64,000 nt of DNA from an uncultured Lachnospiraceae bacterium (lineage in GTDB: Bacteria > Bacillota > Clostridia > Lachnospirales > Lachnospiraceae), in the NCBI GenBank assembly GCA_910577645.1, contig CAJTOL010000007.1, positions 62,001-126,000 on the forward strand. The letters are read 5' to 3'. Position 1 is the stretch's first letter, and each line of letters opens with the position of its first letter. The notes beneath the pieces were generated by a model that was given only the letters and a program-made list of their open reading frames with translations, made no database searches and was not told where the DNA came from. Shown piece after piece: positions 8,403 to 18,221 of this stretch. Position numbers and translations under genes: made by a program.

Positions 8403-9443
8403 TCAGCGCTTCTCCTCCATAAAGCTTTTGCGAAGCTGGCCGCAGGCGCCGTTAATGTCCCGCCCCATCTCCCGGCGGACAGTAACCGCAATGCCCTGAC
8501 CCTCTAAATAGCTGCGGAAAGCTTCTATGGCCTTTTTATCCGACTGAACATAATCCCGCTCCTTAATGGGATTTACCGGAATCAGGTTTACATGTCCATG
8601 ATGGCCCTTAATCAGCCGGGCCAGGGCTTTGGCCTCATCTAAATTGTCATTAACGCCCCTTACCAGGCTGTATTCAAAGGTGAGACGCCTTCCTGTCTTT
8701 TCAAAATAAATCCGGCATGCCTCCAGCACCTCTTTTAGCCCATAGCGGTTTGCAATGGGCATTAAGGTTTTTCTCACTTCATCGTTGGGGGCATGGAGGG
8801 ATAATGCCAGGGTAATACTAAAGCCTTCTTCTGCAAGCCGGTAAATCTCCGGCACAATCCCGCAGGTAGAAACCGTAATATTTCTCTGGCTGATATGAAG
8901 CCCTCTTTCATCGGTCAGAAGGCGGATAAAGCGGATCAGGTTGTCATAATTGTCCAAAGGCTCCCCGGAACCCATTACCACCACATTGGATACCCGCTCT
9001 CCGGTATCCTTTTGTATCTGGTAAATCTGCTCCAGCATTTCTGACGGCGTCAGATTCCTCTCCAGACCGTCCAGGGTGGAAGCACAAAACCTGCAGCCCA
9101 TCCGGCAGCCTGCCTGAGAGGAAATACACACCGAATTGCCGTGTTTATATTTCATCCATACGCTTTCAATCACATTGCCGTCCTTTAGGGCAAATAAATA
9201 CTTTCTGGTTCCGTCTATTCTGGAAATTCTTACATCCGCCTTTTTAAGGCTGGTAATAGAATATTCCTGTTTTAAAAACTCTCGGAAAGGCCTGGGAAGA
9301 TTGGACATTTCATCAAAGCTGTCCGCCAGCTTCTGGTGAAGCCACTGGTAAATCTGGCTGCCTCGAAAGGCCTTTTGTCCCTGCCCTTCCAGTTCACTGG
9401 AAAGCTCTTGAAAGGTGAGAGACTTAATATCGCATTTTTCCAT
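8403..9443 (-). CDS. rlmN: Dual-specificity 23S rRNA/tRNA m2A methyltransferase RlmN
   Basis: A radical-SAM enzyme that methylates C2 of A2503 in 23S rRNA and A37 in some tRNAs, tuning translation accuracy. The 346-residue protein carries the 4Fe-4S triad CRMGCRFC near residue 112 and the SAM segment MGSGEPLDN. The family's second catalytic Cys is in the C-terminal NGACGQLR. The N-terminal accessory domain (QIYQWLHQK) is present. It follows rsmB by 12 bp. The Cfr resistance paralogue is less likely given this housekeeping context. Confidence 0.95.
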   Translation of the reverse strand: MEKCDIKSLTFQELSSELEGQGQKAFRGSQIYQWLHQKLADSFDEMSNLPRPFREFLKQEYSITSLKKADVRISRIDGTRKYLFALKDGNVIESVWMKYKHGNSVCISSQAGCRMGCRFCASTLDGLERNLTPSEMLEQIYQIQKDTGERVSNVVVMGSGEPLDNYDNLIRFIRLLTDERGLHISQRNITVSTCGIVPEIYRLAEEGFSITLALSLHAPNDEVRKTLMPIANRYGLKEVLEACRIYFEKTGRRLTFEYSLVRGVNDNLDEAKALARLIKGHHGHVNLIPVNPIKERDYVQSDKKAIEAFRSYLEGQGIAVTVRREMGRDINGACGQLRKSFMEEKR

Positions 9444-9455
9444 ATTATCTGCTTT

Positions 9456-10796
9456 CTATTGCTGCTTTCTTTTCAATACCGTCAGAAAAAAGCCATCGCT
9501 GGGATGGCGTCCGGGAAGAAACTGGAGATATCCCTTTTTCGCCGTTTCCTCCTGAAATACCGTTCCCACACTTTGGGAAATGTCTACGGTTTCAAAAGGA
9601 AATTCCCTTAACAGCCATTCCATATTCTCCTGATTTTCCGCCCTGCTTATGGTGCAGGTGCTGTAAATCAGAATCCCTCCGGGTTTTACATACTCCCACA
9701 CTACAGAAAGGATCTCTCTCTGAAGCTCAGACAGCTCCCGGCATCCTTCTCTGGTCATCCGGTATTTAATATCCGGTTTTCTGCCGATAATCCCCAAACC
9801 GGAGCATGGAAGATCTGCCAGAACAATGTCTGCCTGCCTTTTCATCTCTTCGTCCGGTTCCAGGGCATCCCAGACTTTGGCGCGAATATTGGAAAAGCCG
9901 GATCGGGAAATATTTTCTTCAATAAGAGATACTTTTTGAACAGTCAAATCCCTGGCCTCCACCATTCCGGTGCCCTTTAGCAGATCCGCCATATGAAGGC
10001 TTTTTCCTCCCGGAGCCCCGCATACGTCCAGGACAAAGTCCCCTGCTTTCGGCGCTGCTGCCCGGCCAACCAGGGAAGAGCTTACGTCCTGAACCTGGAT
10101 CCATCCCATTGAAAAAGCTTCCAGCGCTTCCAGATAATCGTAGTTTCTTATGTATAAAATGTCGTCAAAATCCGGCAGGCGGGTAACCTGAACCCCCTGA
10201 TCGGTAAGGCTTTTTACAATCCTCTCCACATCTTCCTTGTCCTGGTTGCACCGGACACAGGTAGGCCTCTCCCTCAGCATGGCCTCCGCCACAGCCAGGG
10301 CCTGCTCCTCCCCCAGCTCCTGCTTCCACATAGAAAGCAGCCAGTCAGGTATAGACAGCCTGGTTTCCTCATCTGGAAATACAAGGTTTTCCTTCTCCCT
10401 TGCCACTGACCGAAGGACCCCGTTTACAAATCCTTTTAAGCCTGCAAAGCGGCGCTTTACCGCCAGCTTTACCGCTTCGTTGCAGGCGGCAGAGTCAGGA
10501 ATCCGATCCATATAAAGAATCTGGTAAGCTCCTATCCGGAGAATATTGCGGATCACCGGCTTCATCTTATCTGTCTTTGTCCTGGATACCCGGTTGACGG
10601 CATAGTCCAGGGACAAAAGCCGTTCCACTACCCCTTCTGTAATCCGGGCGGCTAAAGCCCGGTCTTTTTTAGGAAGGTACTGGTATTTGGAGAGGGCCTG
10701 GCGTTCCACGATATGGCAAAAGCTTCCCTTTTCCAGAATCTCAATCAGCATATCAAGAGCCAGTTCCCTGGCTGTCATCGTTTTATTGTCAGTCAT
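9456..10796 (-). CDS. rsmB: 16S rRNA m5C967 methyltransferase RsmB
   Basis: Methylates cytosine 967 of 16S rRNA using SAM. An N-terminal NusB-like RNA-binding domain (residues about 1-140) precedes a Rossmann methyltransferase domain. The SAM loop is CGAPGGKSLHMADLL; the two catalytic cysteines sit in DLPCSGLG and YSTCTI. I start at 10796 (446 aa), where GGAAGAGG lies upstream; a longer frame to 10817 is open. The start overlaps the stop of the zinc protease gene by a few bases, so translation is coupled. Confidence 0.92.
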   Translation of the reverse strand: MTDNKTMTARELALDMLIEILEKGSFCHIVERQALSKYQYLPKKDRALAARITEGVVERLLSLDYAVNRVSRTKTDKMKPVIRNILRIGAYQILYMDRIPDSAACNEAVKLAVKRRFAGLKGFVNGVLRSVAREKENLVFPDEETRLSIPDWLLSMWKQELGEEQALAVAEAMLRERPTCVRCNQDKEDVERIVKSLTDQGVQVTRLPDFDDILYIRNYDYLEALEAFSMGWIQVQDVSSSLVGRAAAPKAGDFVLDVCGAPGGKSLHMADLLKGTGMVEARDLTVQKVSLIEENISRSGFSNIRAKVWDALEPDEEMKRQADIVLADLPCSGLGIIGRKPDIKYRMTREGCRELSELQREILSVVWEYVKPGGILIYSTCTISRAENQENMEWLLREFPFETVDISQSVGTVFQEETAKKGYLQFLPGRHPSDGFFLTVLKRKQQ

Positions 10797-11496
10797 CTCT
10801 GCGGCCTCTTCCACCAAACAGAATCACCAGACGCAAAAGCTGCAAAATGGAAGCCAGGGCAGCGGCAACATAAGTTAAAGCGGCAGCGCCCAGTACCTTT
10901 TTGGTTCCGTCCACCTCCCTGTCCATCAGGATTCCCGTATCCCCCAGAAGGCGAACTGCCCTGGCAGATGCGTTAAATTCCACAGGCAGGGTAATGATCT
11001 GGAACAAAACCGCACATACAAAGAGCAGAATTCCTATCTGAATCAGAGCATATCCTCCTCTTCCCAGAAACAGCCCGATTAAAATCATTGGCCAGGAAAG
11101 CTGAGAGCCAAAATTAGCAATGGGCACAAATGCCCCTCTCAGCTTTAAAGGCCCATAGTTTTTTGCATCCTGAATAGCGTGGCCACATTCATGAGCCGCC
11201 ACCCCCAGGGCCGCAATGGAGGTTGCGCTGTATACAGACTGGGACAGATTGACCGTTTTTGTCCTGGGGTCATAATGATCCGTAAGGTTTCCTTTCACGG
11301 AATGGACGGCTACGTCATAGATTCCCTGAGAATTTAAAAGACGCTTTGCCACCTCCGCCCCGGTCATGCCGCAGGCGCTTCTGACTCCGGCATATTTGTT
11401 AAAAGTACTGTTTACTTTGGCAGACGCCGCGGCAGACAACAGCACTCCTATTAACACCAAGATTATTGTAGGGTCAAATCCATAATAATATCCCAT
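10789..11496 (-). CDS. Neutral zinc metallopeptidase (YugP family)
   Basis: A membrane metalloprotease of unknown substrate (PF04298-type). The 235 residues include an N-terminal membrane segment (IILVLIGVLLSAAASA), the zinc motif AAHECGHAIQDA with HExxH-like His residues near residue 107, and further hydrophobic helices in the C-terminal half. Members of this family sit between fmt and rsmB in many Clostridia, exactly as here. It starts two bases after the fmt stop. Its role in this translation-related operon is unknown. Confidence 0.85.
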   Translation of the reverse strand: MGYYYGFDPTIILVLIGVLLSAAASAKVNSTFNKYAGVRSACGMTGAEVAKRLLNSQGIYDVAVHSVKGNLTDHYDPRTKTVNLSQSVYSATSIAALGVAAHECGHAIQDAKNYGPLKLRGAFVPIANFGSQLSWPMILIGLFLGRGGYALIQIGILLFVCAVLFQIITLPVEFNASARAVRLLGDTGILMDREVDGTKKVLGAAALTYVAAALASILQLLRLVILFGGRGRRDD

Positions 11497-11498
11497 TC

Positions 11499-12440
11499 TT
11501 ACTGCGCTCTCCTTTCAAACAGGGCTCCTTCTTTTATAGGAAATCCTCTCAAAAAGGCCCCTGTATCCATCCGTTTTTTTCCTTCTATCTGAAGCTCTGT
11601 TATCTTAAGAGCTCCCTTCCCGGCCTTTACAATCAGGCTGTCCTTTTCCGCCGCTGCCACCTGGCCACAGGCGCCCTCATATTCTTCCTCCAAAACCTGG
11701 GCTCCCCAAAGCTTTATAGTCCTGCCCTCCAGGCTTGTATAAGCGCTGGGCCAGGGATTCAACGCCCGGATCAGCCGCTCAATGGCGGCCGCATCCATGG
11801 TCCAGTCAATATCCCCCAGGGATTTGGTAAGCTTTTTGGCATAACAGGTGTTCTCTTCCGTCTGCTTCGTCCGGGTAATGGTTCCCTCCTCCAGCTTTTT
11901 TAAGGTGGAGACAATCAATTCCCCTCCCACAGCTCTCAGTTTATCGTGAAGGCTTCCACCGGTCTCGTCTTTTTCAATGGGAACCACCGCCTTTTCCAGC
12001 ATGTCCCCCGTATCCAGTCCTGCCTCCATCACCATGGTGGTAATGCCGGTTTCCTTTTCCCCGTCTATAATCACCCATTGGATAGGGGCGGCTCCCCGGT
12101 ATTTGGGGAGAAGGGAGGCATGGATATTGATACAGCCATATGGAGGCAGATCCAGAACAGACTGAGGAATCAGCTGGCCAAAAGCCACCACCACAATCAC
12201 ATCCGGAGCCAGTTCTTTTAGAATTTCCTGAAATTCCGGATCCTTTACCTTAACCGGCTGGTAAACCGGAATCCCCAGTTCTACAGCCCTCTCCTTTACC
12301 GGGGTCATCAAAACCGCCTTGCCTCTTCCCTTTGGCTTATCCGGCTGGGTAATACAGGCGCAAATCTGATGTCCCGCGTCAATCAGGCTGTTTAACGCTC
12401 CCACGGAAAAATCCGGGGTTCCCATAAAAACAATCCGCAT
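11499..12440 (-). CDS. fmt: Methionyl-tRNA formyltransferase
   Basis: Formylates initiator Met-tRNA using 10-formyl-tetrahydrofolate. The start at 12440 (314 aa, MRIVFMGTPDFSVGAL) overlaps the def stop as TAATG; the longer frame to 12524 would run into def and is unlikely. Catalytic residues are in NIHASLLPKYRGAAP and GLDTGDML, and the C-terminal tRNA-binding domain is present. The 10-formyl-THF donor is made by Fhs, encoded a few genes upstream in the same direction. Confidence 0.95.
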   Translation of the reverse strand: MRIVFMGTPDFSVGALNSLIDAGHQICACITQPDKPKGRGKAVLMTPVKERAVELGIPVYQPVKVKDPEFQEILKELAPDVIVVVAFGQLIPQSVLDLPPYGCINIHASLLPKYRGAAPIQWVIIDGEKETGITTMVMEAGLDTGDMLEKAVVPIEKDETGGSLHDKLRAVGGELIVSTLKKLEEGTITRTKQTEENTCYAKKLTKSLGDIDWTMDAAAIERLIRALNPWPSAYTSLEGRTIKLWGAQVLEEEYEGACGQVAAAEKDSLIVKAGKGALKITELQIEGKKRMDTGAFLRGFPIKEGALFERRAQ

Positions 12441-12919
12441 TATTCCTCGTCCTCCATGTCCGAAACATCCTCCAGTTCTCCTTCCACCAGATCCACATAG
12501 AGCCGGCCATGGAGGTGATCGCACTCATGACAAATTGCCCTGGCCAGGAATTCTTCTCCCACCAGTTCAAATTCTTCCATATTTTCATCAAAGGCCCTGA
12601 CCTTTACCTTATTAGGGCGGGTAACCAGGCCCGACTTCCCGGGAACGCTAAGACACCCTTCCTGTCCGGTCTGGCTGCCTTCGGTTTCTAAAATCTCGGG
12701 ATTCACCAGAACATACTGATTGCCGTCCTCCACATCAATAACCACGATCTGTTTTAAAATCCCTACCTGGGGAGCTGCAAGGCCCACTCCGCCGGTTTCA
12801 TACATTGTCTCAAACATATCTGCTATCAATTGCTTTAACCGGGGGGTCATTTCTTTTACCGGCTTACACTCTCTGTATAAAATATCATCCCCCATAGTCC
12901 GAATCTGTCTGGTTGCCAT
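12440..12919 (-). CDS. def: Peptide deformylase
   Basis: Removes the N-formyl group from nascent proteins, the partner activity to Fmt. At 159 residues it has the three deformylase motifs in order: GVGLAAPQVG, EGCLSVPG with the metal Cys, and HECDHLHG with the two metal His and catalytic Glu. The C-terminus is short and acidic. It is translationally coupled to fmt and follows priA after a gap of about 90 bp. Confidence 0.96.
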   Translation of the reverse strand: MATRQIRTMGDDILYRECKPVKEMTPRLKQLIADMFETMYETGGVGLAAPQVGILKQIVVIDVEDGNQYVLVNPEILETEGSQTGQEGCLSVPGKSGLVTRPNKVKVRAFDENMEEFELVGEEFLARAICHECDHLHGRLYVDLVEGELEDVSDMEDEE

Positions 12920-13012
12920 ATTTTCTATCCTCTCGCTCTTTCTTGTGTTTATTCCCCCGGCACTCGGCCAGGCCCAAAGCTTTCACAGGTATTTGGCCAA
13001 TACTGCCAGGCT

Positions 13013-15301
13013 TCATGTAAAATCATACTGAACAGACGCCCCGCCGGAAAATCCTGCCTTGTCCCACAACTCCTCCAGCCGGTTTCGTATCTGTATTAGT
13101 ATATCATAATTTTCCGATTTCAGATATAAAATTTTTCTGTAGATATCATTAACTTTATATACCGGCGCCTGAACCGGCCCGATAACCCAGACATCCGCTC
13201 TTCCACCCCTTAGCTGTGCTGTCCACCTGTCCACAGCCCCCATGGAGCTTTCCAGGGCGTCTTCCCTTCCGGAGGCAACCTGGATAGTAAGAAGGCCGCA
13301 AAAGGGAGGGTATCGGAGCATCCTTCGAAAGGAAGCCTCCCTCTCAAAAAACATCTGGTAATTTTGGTTTGCAGCCGCCTGAATACTGTAGTGATCCGGG
13401 GCGTAGGTCTGAATCACCACATCCCCGGGCTGGTTATCCCGGCCTGCCCTTCCGGCTGCCTGGGTGAGAAGCTGGAAGGTTCTCTCCCCGCACTTAAAAT
13501 CCGGAGCATAAAGAGCGGTATCTGCCGCCAGTACCCCTACCAGGGTCACGTTGGGGAAGTCATGGCCCTTTACAATCATCTGGGTTCCGATAAGGATCTG
13601 GGCCTCCCCTGCCCCAAAAGCAGAAAGAATTTCTTCATGGCCGCCTTTTTTGGAGGTGGTATCCAGATCCATCCGCAGAGTGGAAACCCCGGGAAACCGC
13701 TCCTCCACCATGGCCTGTATCTTCTGAGTACCGGTTCCAAAGCCTGCAATATACGGGGAGCCGCAGCTTGGACAGGCTGCCGGCTTTTTTGTAGTATATC
13801 CGCAGTAATGGCACATCATCCGCCCGTCCCTGTGAAGAGTCAGGGTCACGTCGCAGTGAGGGCATTTTACCGCCTCCCCGCAGCTTCTGCAGGAGATAAA
13901 GCTGGAATATCCCCTCCGGTTCATAAACAGCATCATCTGCTGCCCCTTCCTCAGACGATCCTCCATCATCTCCTGAAGGAGGCGGCTGAAGATGGACTTA
14001 TTGCCCTCCTTTAATTCCTCCCTTAAATCCACCACGTGAACCTTGGCCAGACGGCTGTCTTTTTTTGCCCGCTGGGTTAAGGTATAAAGGCGATATTCTC
14101 CTCTTAATGCCCTTTCATAGCTGTCCACAGAAGGGGTGGCAGAGCCTAAAACCAGGCTGGCCTTCGTTTGCCCTGCCCGGAAAGCCGCCGCATCCCTGGC
14201 GTGGTATCTGGGGGAGCTGTCGCTTTTGTAAGCCCCCTCATGCTCCTCGTCAATGATAATCAGCCCCAGATCTTTAAAGGGGGTAAACAGGGCGGATCTG
14301 GGGCCAATCATAATGGAAATTTCTTTCTTTTTTGCCCGTTCAAACTGATCGTACCGCTCCCCCGCCGACAATCTGGAATTAATAAAGGATACATTCTGTC
14401 CAAACCGCTTATAAAACCGCATCACCGTCTGATAGGTAAGAGCAATTTCCGGGATCAGGACAATTACCTCTTTTCCCTGGCTTCTTACATGGTCAATCAG
14501 CTCCATATACACCTCTGTCTTGCCGCTTCCGGTAATGCCGTGGATCAGGGAAATCCCCCGCTCCCCCCCGTCATACCGCAGACAGAAGTCCTGAACAATG
14601 GCCTGCTGCTCCGGGTTCAGCCGGGGCCTTCCGGTATCATGGCCGGATTGGCCCTGGCCTGCTGCCAGGGCGCAGTCAGAATTTTTTTGTAATGTATTTT
14701 CCCGGATTCCTGCAGCCGGATCCCGGTAAACGTTTTCCTTTTCTATGGCAATAATCCCCTGGTTCTCCAGGGGCTTTAATGAGGCGGCCGTTAATCCCAG
14801 CTGATGGACTGCCGCCTCATAGGGGATAACCGGCATGGAAGAAAAAGCCTCCAAAAGCCGGAGCCGGGCCCGGTATTTTTTTCTTTGGGCTTCTCTTCGG
14901 GCTTCCTGAAGATCCTGGGGGGAAAGAAGGCACCGGACATATTTTTTCTCCGCCCCCTTTACCTTCTGTTTTACCGGAAGCACGGTTTTTAACGCCTGAT
15001 TCATAGTGGAACCATACCGTTCCTTCATCCACCAGGCAAGTTCAATCAGTTGAGATTCTGCGGTAATGCTTCCCTTCACCAATCCCAAAATCGGTTTTAC
15101 CTTGTCTCTGTCATATCCGGCCTCACAAGATACTCCCACCACATACCCGGTTCTCTCCTTGTTTCCGGATCCAAAGGGGATCCTTACCCGGCAGCCTGCT
15201 TTTATCTGATCCTCCAGGCTCTGAGGGATGGCGTAGGAAAAGGGGCGATCCACCTTTTCATGAGAAATATCAATAATTACCCTGGCAAATTTTTCCGGCA
15301 T
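13013..15301 (-). CDS. priA: Primosomal replication-restart helicase PriA
   Basis: A 3'-5' superfamily 2 helicase that reloads the replisome at stalled forks. The N-terminal DNA-binding domain is followed by the helicase core with Walker A in GITGSGKTEVY and Walker B in IIIDEEHEGAYKSD. Between the RecA lobes is the zinc region (CRSCGEAVKCPHCD, then CHYCGYTTKKPAACPSC). Length 762 is normal. An AGGAGG precedes the ATG, and the gene follows murF by six bases. Confidence 0.95.
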   Translation of the reverse strand: MPEKFARVIIDISHEKVDRPFSYAIPQSLEDQIKAGCRVRIPFGSGNKERTGYVVGVSCEAGYDRDKVKPILGLVKGSITAESQLIELAWWMKERYGSTMNQALKTVLPVKQKVKGAEKKYVRCLLSPQDLQEARREAQRKKYRARLRLLEAFSSMPVIPYEAAVHQLGLTAASLKPLENQGIIAIEKENVYRDPAAGIRENTLQKNSDCALAAGQGQSGHDTGRPRLNPEQQAIVQDFCLRYDGGERGISLIHGITGSGKTEVYMELIDHVRSQGKEVIVLIPEIALTYQTVMRFYKRFGQNVSFINSRLSAGERYDQFERAKKKEISIMIGPRSALFTPFKDLGLIIIDEEHEGAYKSDSSPRYHARDAAAFRAGQTKASLVLGSATPSVDSYERALRGEYRLYTLTQRAKKDSRLAKVHVVDLREELKEGNKSIFSRLLQEMMEDRLRKGQQMMLFMNRRGYSSFISCRSCGEAVKCPHCDVTLTLHRDGRMMCHYCGYTTKKPAACPSCGSPYIAGFGTGTQKIQAMVEERFPGVSTLRMDLDTTSKKGGHEEILSAFGAGEAQILIGTQMIVKGHDFPNVTLVGVLAADTALYAPDFKCGERTFQLLTQAAGRAGRDNQPGDVVIQTYAPDHYSIQAAANQNYQMFFEREASFRRMLRYPPFCGLLTIQVASGREDALESSMGAVDRWTAQLRGGRADVWVIGPVQAPVYKVNDIYRKILYLKSENYDILIQIRNRLEELWDKAGFSGGASVQYDFT

Positions 15302-15307
15302 GTAAGC

Positions 15308-16747
15308 CTAATCCTCCTTATAAAAGGCGGCCGCCACTGTCCCCAGCCCCATACTGTTGGATCCCTTAAAAAGGACGCAGTCCCCGTCTTTCAAAAGGTT
15401 TTTCAGAGCAGCCAAAAGCTGCTCCTTGTCCTGAAAGACCTGGATTACCCCACGGCTTTTCCAGTCCGGACGTGCTTTTAAAAGCCCGGTTTGAATTTCC
15501 GCCGCCAGATTTCCCAAAAGCAGGATTTGATCCGCCATGTGTTCCTCTAAATGCGCTCCAATGTAGGCTCCTATCTCCTGGTGATAGGACGCCTCATTCG
15601 GCCCCAGCTCCTTCATATCCGCCAGCACCGCAACCTTTCTTCTCCCCGGATGGACAGACATCAGAACTTCCAGTCCAGCCTTCATGGAAGCAGGACTGGC
15701 ATTGTAGGAGTCGTCAATTACCGTAAGCTTTCCGGTCTCATAAATCTGCTGCCGGCCCTCATATCCGGCAAAGCCCTCCAGAGCCTTTGCAGCCGCTTTT
15801 AAGGGAACTTTATTTTCCCTGGCCACGGCGATAGAAAGTATGGCATTTAATACATTATGGCTTCCCGGAACCTTTAAACGGATCCGCGTCTCTTCTCCGT
15901 CCGGGCACACTGCGGTAAAGACGGGAAGGCCGTCCTCAGAGGTTATATTTTTTGCCTGATAATGACAATTCTCCCCTGTGCCGTAGTAAATGGTACGGAT
16001 GCCTTCCCTGGCCGTTTTATTTTTTAAAATTCCGTCATCTCCATTTAAAAGCAGGATCCCGCCTTCTCCCATGCCTTTCTGGATGTTCAGCTTTTCCCTG
16101 CAGATATTTTCCTGGCTTTTCAACTGGCCAATGTGGGCAATGCCGATATTGGTAATGGCCGCCATGTTGACCCCTGCAATGGAGGCGATTTTTTCCATCT
16201 CCCCAGGCAGGCTCATCCCCAGCTCCAGAACGGCAATCTGATCCTCCGGTTCCACCTGAAACAGGGTGATGGGAACCCCCACCTGGCTGTTATGGTTGCC
16301 TGATGTTTTAAAAACTCTCTGATACCCGCCGGACAGGGCGCAGGCCATCATTTCCCTGGTGGTGGTCTTTCCCACGCTTCCTGTAACGCCGATTACCGGA
16401 ACCTTTATTTTCCTGCGGCAGAAGGCCCCGATATCCTGAAGGGCCTTTACGGTATCCTCCACATAAATCCAGGCCGCCTCTTTTTGGTTTTCAACGTTTC
16501 CCAGCTCCTGCTTTACCGCCTCTTTATCCGGATGCCGGCTGGTAAGCACAGCCGCCGCTCCGCCTTCCAAAGCGGAAACTAAAAACCTATGGCCGTCCAC
16601 TCGTTCCCCTATTACCGGGACAAACAGGGAACCTGCCCCTGCTTTTCTGGAATCTGTCTCTATGGAGGTAATGCCTGCCTCATGGCTTCCCCAAACCAGA
16701 CAGCCGCCGGTGGCCGCTACAATCTCTGTTATTTCAAGCTTTGCCAT
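15308..16747 (-). CDS. murF: UDP-MurNAc-tripeptide:D-Ala-D-Ala ligase
   Basis: Adds D-Ala-D-Ala to complete the cytosolic muropeptide. The 479-residue Mur ligase has the ATP loop GVTGSVGKTTTREM near residue 120, the central domain with NGDDG, and the C-terminal domain with DDSYNASPASM. The start overlaps the end of murE by 19 bases and has GAGGAGG upstream, so both ligases are made together, in the order murE-murF used by many bacteria. Confidence 0.95.
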   Translation of the reverse strand: MAKLEITEIVAATGGCLVWGSHEAGITSIETDSRKAGAGSLFVPVIGERVDGHRFLVSALEGGAAAVLTSRHPDKEAVKQELGNVENQKEAAWIYVEDTVKALQDIGAFCRRKIKVPVIGVTGSVGKTTTREMMACALSGGYQRVFKTSGNHNSQVGVPITLFQVEPEDQIAVLELGMSLPGEMEKIASIAGVNMAAITNIGIAHIGQLKSQENICREKLNIQKGMGEGGILLLNGDDGILKNKTAREGIRTIYYGTGENCHYQAKNITSEDGLPVFTAVCPDGEETRIRLKVPGSHNVLNAILSIAVARENKVPLKAAAKALEGFAGYEGRQQIYETGKLTVIDDSYNASPASMKAGLEVLMSVHPGRRKVAVLADMKELGPNEASYHQEIGAYIGAHLEEHMADQILLLGNLAAEIQTGLLKARPDWKSRGVIQVFQDKEQLLAALKNLLKDGDCVLFKGSNSMGLGTVAAAFYKED

Positions 16748-18198
16748 GATCCGATTACCTCCTCAATAACTGCCCTGTCCAAGAAGGGACGGCGGACGCC
16801 GTTTTCCTCCTGATAGTCCTCATGGCCTTTTCCGATTACTGCAATCATGTCCCCCTCCTCAGCGTGGTTCAGGGCATAGGCAATAGCCTCTCTCCGATCC
16901 GGGATCTCCAAATACGCCCCTCCGGTGGGAACCAGGGTGCTTTTAATGTCCTCGATAATATCTTCTGTCTTCTCAAATCTGGAATTATCGGCAGTGAGAA
17001 TGGACAGATCCGCCATTCTTCCTCCCATCTCTCCCATGGAATACCGTCTGTCTTTGGAACGATTTCCTCCGCAGCCAAACACACAGACCAGACGTTTGGG
17101 ATTATATTCCCGCAGGGTTTTAAGAAGGCTTTCCATGCTTACCGCATTATGGGCATAATCTACAATAACCGAACATTTGGGCGAACTGTAAACCAGCTCC
17201 ATCCGGCCGTTAATCCGAAGCTTTTTTAAGGCCTTCTCCACCTTATTGCCGGGAAGCTCTAAAAAGCTGGCCACTGCAAAGGCTCCCAAAGCGTTATATA
17301 CATTGAAGCGGCCCGGAACGCCTACCTGGACCTTTGCCTGGTATCTTCCCTCTATATTAAATTCTACTCCCACAAAGCCTTCCTCCGCCACACAGCGGAT
17401 ATTGGAAGCATAAAAATCACAGGGCTCCTGAAGGCTGAATTCGTATATGGGACACTTTGCATTTTTTTTAATTTCCTCATAGTGGGAATCATCCCGGTTT
17501 AAAAGCCCTGCTCTGGAGCAGGCAAAAATCTGAGATTTGTAATACAAATATTCTTCAAAGCTCTGGTGCTCATCCGGGCCAATGTGATCTCTGGAAAGAT
17601 TGGTAAACAGGCCATAATCAAAAGTAATTCCATCTACCCGGTGCATCTTTAAGCCCTGGGAAGAAACCTCCATCACCATATACTCGCAGCCTGCCTTTAC
17701 CATCTCATCAAAGGCCTGGTGAAGGGCCCAGGATTCCGGGGTAGTGTTGACGGTAGGCCGGGTCTGATCCCCGATTACCACTCCTGTGGTTCCAATCATC
17801 CCTACCTTTTTTCCACAGGACTCTAAAACCGCTTTAATCATATGAGTGGTAGTAGTCTTTCCCTTGGTTCCGGTAACGCCGATGGTCACCATCTTTCTGG
17901 CCGGATAACCGAATCTGGCAGCCGAGAGAAAGGCCAAAGCCTGACGGCCGTTTTCCACCTGAATCACCGTAACATCCTGAGGAACCTCCACCGGATGCTC
18001 CACCACCAGCACACGGCAGCCTGCTTCCAGAACCTGGGGGATAAACTGATGGGAATCCGCCCTGGCCCCCTTCATGCATACAAATACGGTTTTTTCCGCC
18101 GCTTTTCTGGAATCGTAAATAACCTCTGTCACCTCTTCCTCAAGGCTTCCCTGAAGAAGTGTATACGAAATCTCATTTAGCCAATCTCTAACTGCCAT
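16729..18198 (-). CDS. murE: UDP-MurNAc-dipeptide:diamino acid ligase
   Basis: Adds the third residue of the peptidoglycan stem. The 489-residue ligase shows GVTGTKGKTTTTHMI near residue 115, the carbamylated-lysine region, and the C-terminal amino-acid site. The substrate motif reads DNSR (16978-16989): DNPR is typical of meso-diaminopimelate enzymes, whereas lysine enzymes lack the Arg. This suggests diaminopimelate with a Pro-to-Ser change. AGGAGG lies just before the ATG. Confidence 0.94.
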   Translation of the reverse strand: MAVRDWLNEISYTLLQGSLEEEVTEVIYDSRKAAEKTVFVCMKGARADSHQFIPQVLEAGCRVLVVEHPVEVPQDVTVIQVENGRQALAFLSAARFGYPARKMVTIGVTGTKGKTTTTHMIKAVLESCGKKVGMIGTTGVVIGDQTRPTVNTTPESWALHQAFDEMVKAGCEYMVMEVSSQGLKMHRVDGITFDYGLFTNLSRDHIGPDEHQSFEEYLYYKSQIFACSRAGLLNRDDSHYEEIKKNAKCPIYEFSLQEPCDFYASNIRCVAEEGFVGVEFNIEGRYQAKVQVGVPGRFNVYNALGAFAVASFLELPGNKVEKALKKLRINGRMELVYSSPKCSVIVDYAHNAVSMESLLKTLREYNPKRLVCVFGCGGNRSKDRRYSMGEMGGRMADLSILTADNSRFEKTEDIIEDIKSTLVPTGGAYLEIPDRREAIAYALNHAEEGDMIAVIGKGHEDYQEENGVRRPFLDRAVIEEVIGSWQSLK

Positions 18199-18221
18199 AA
18201 ATCCTCCTAATTCCCCTGACT

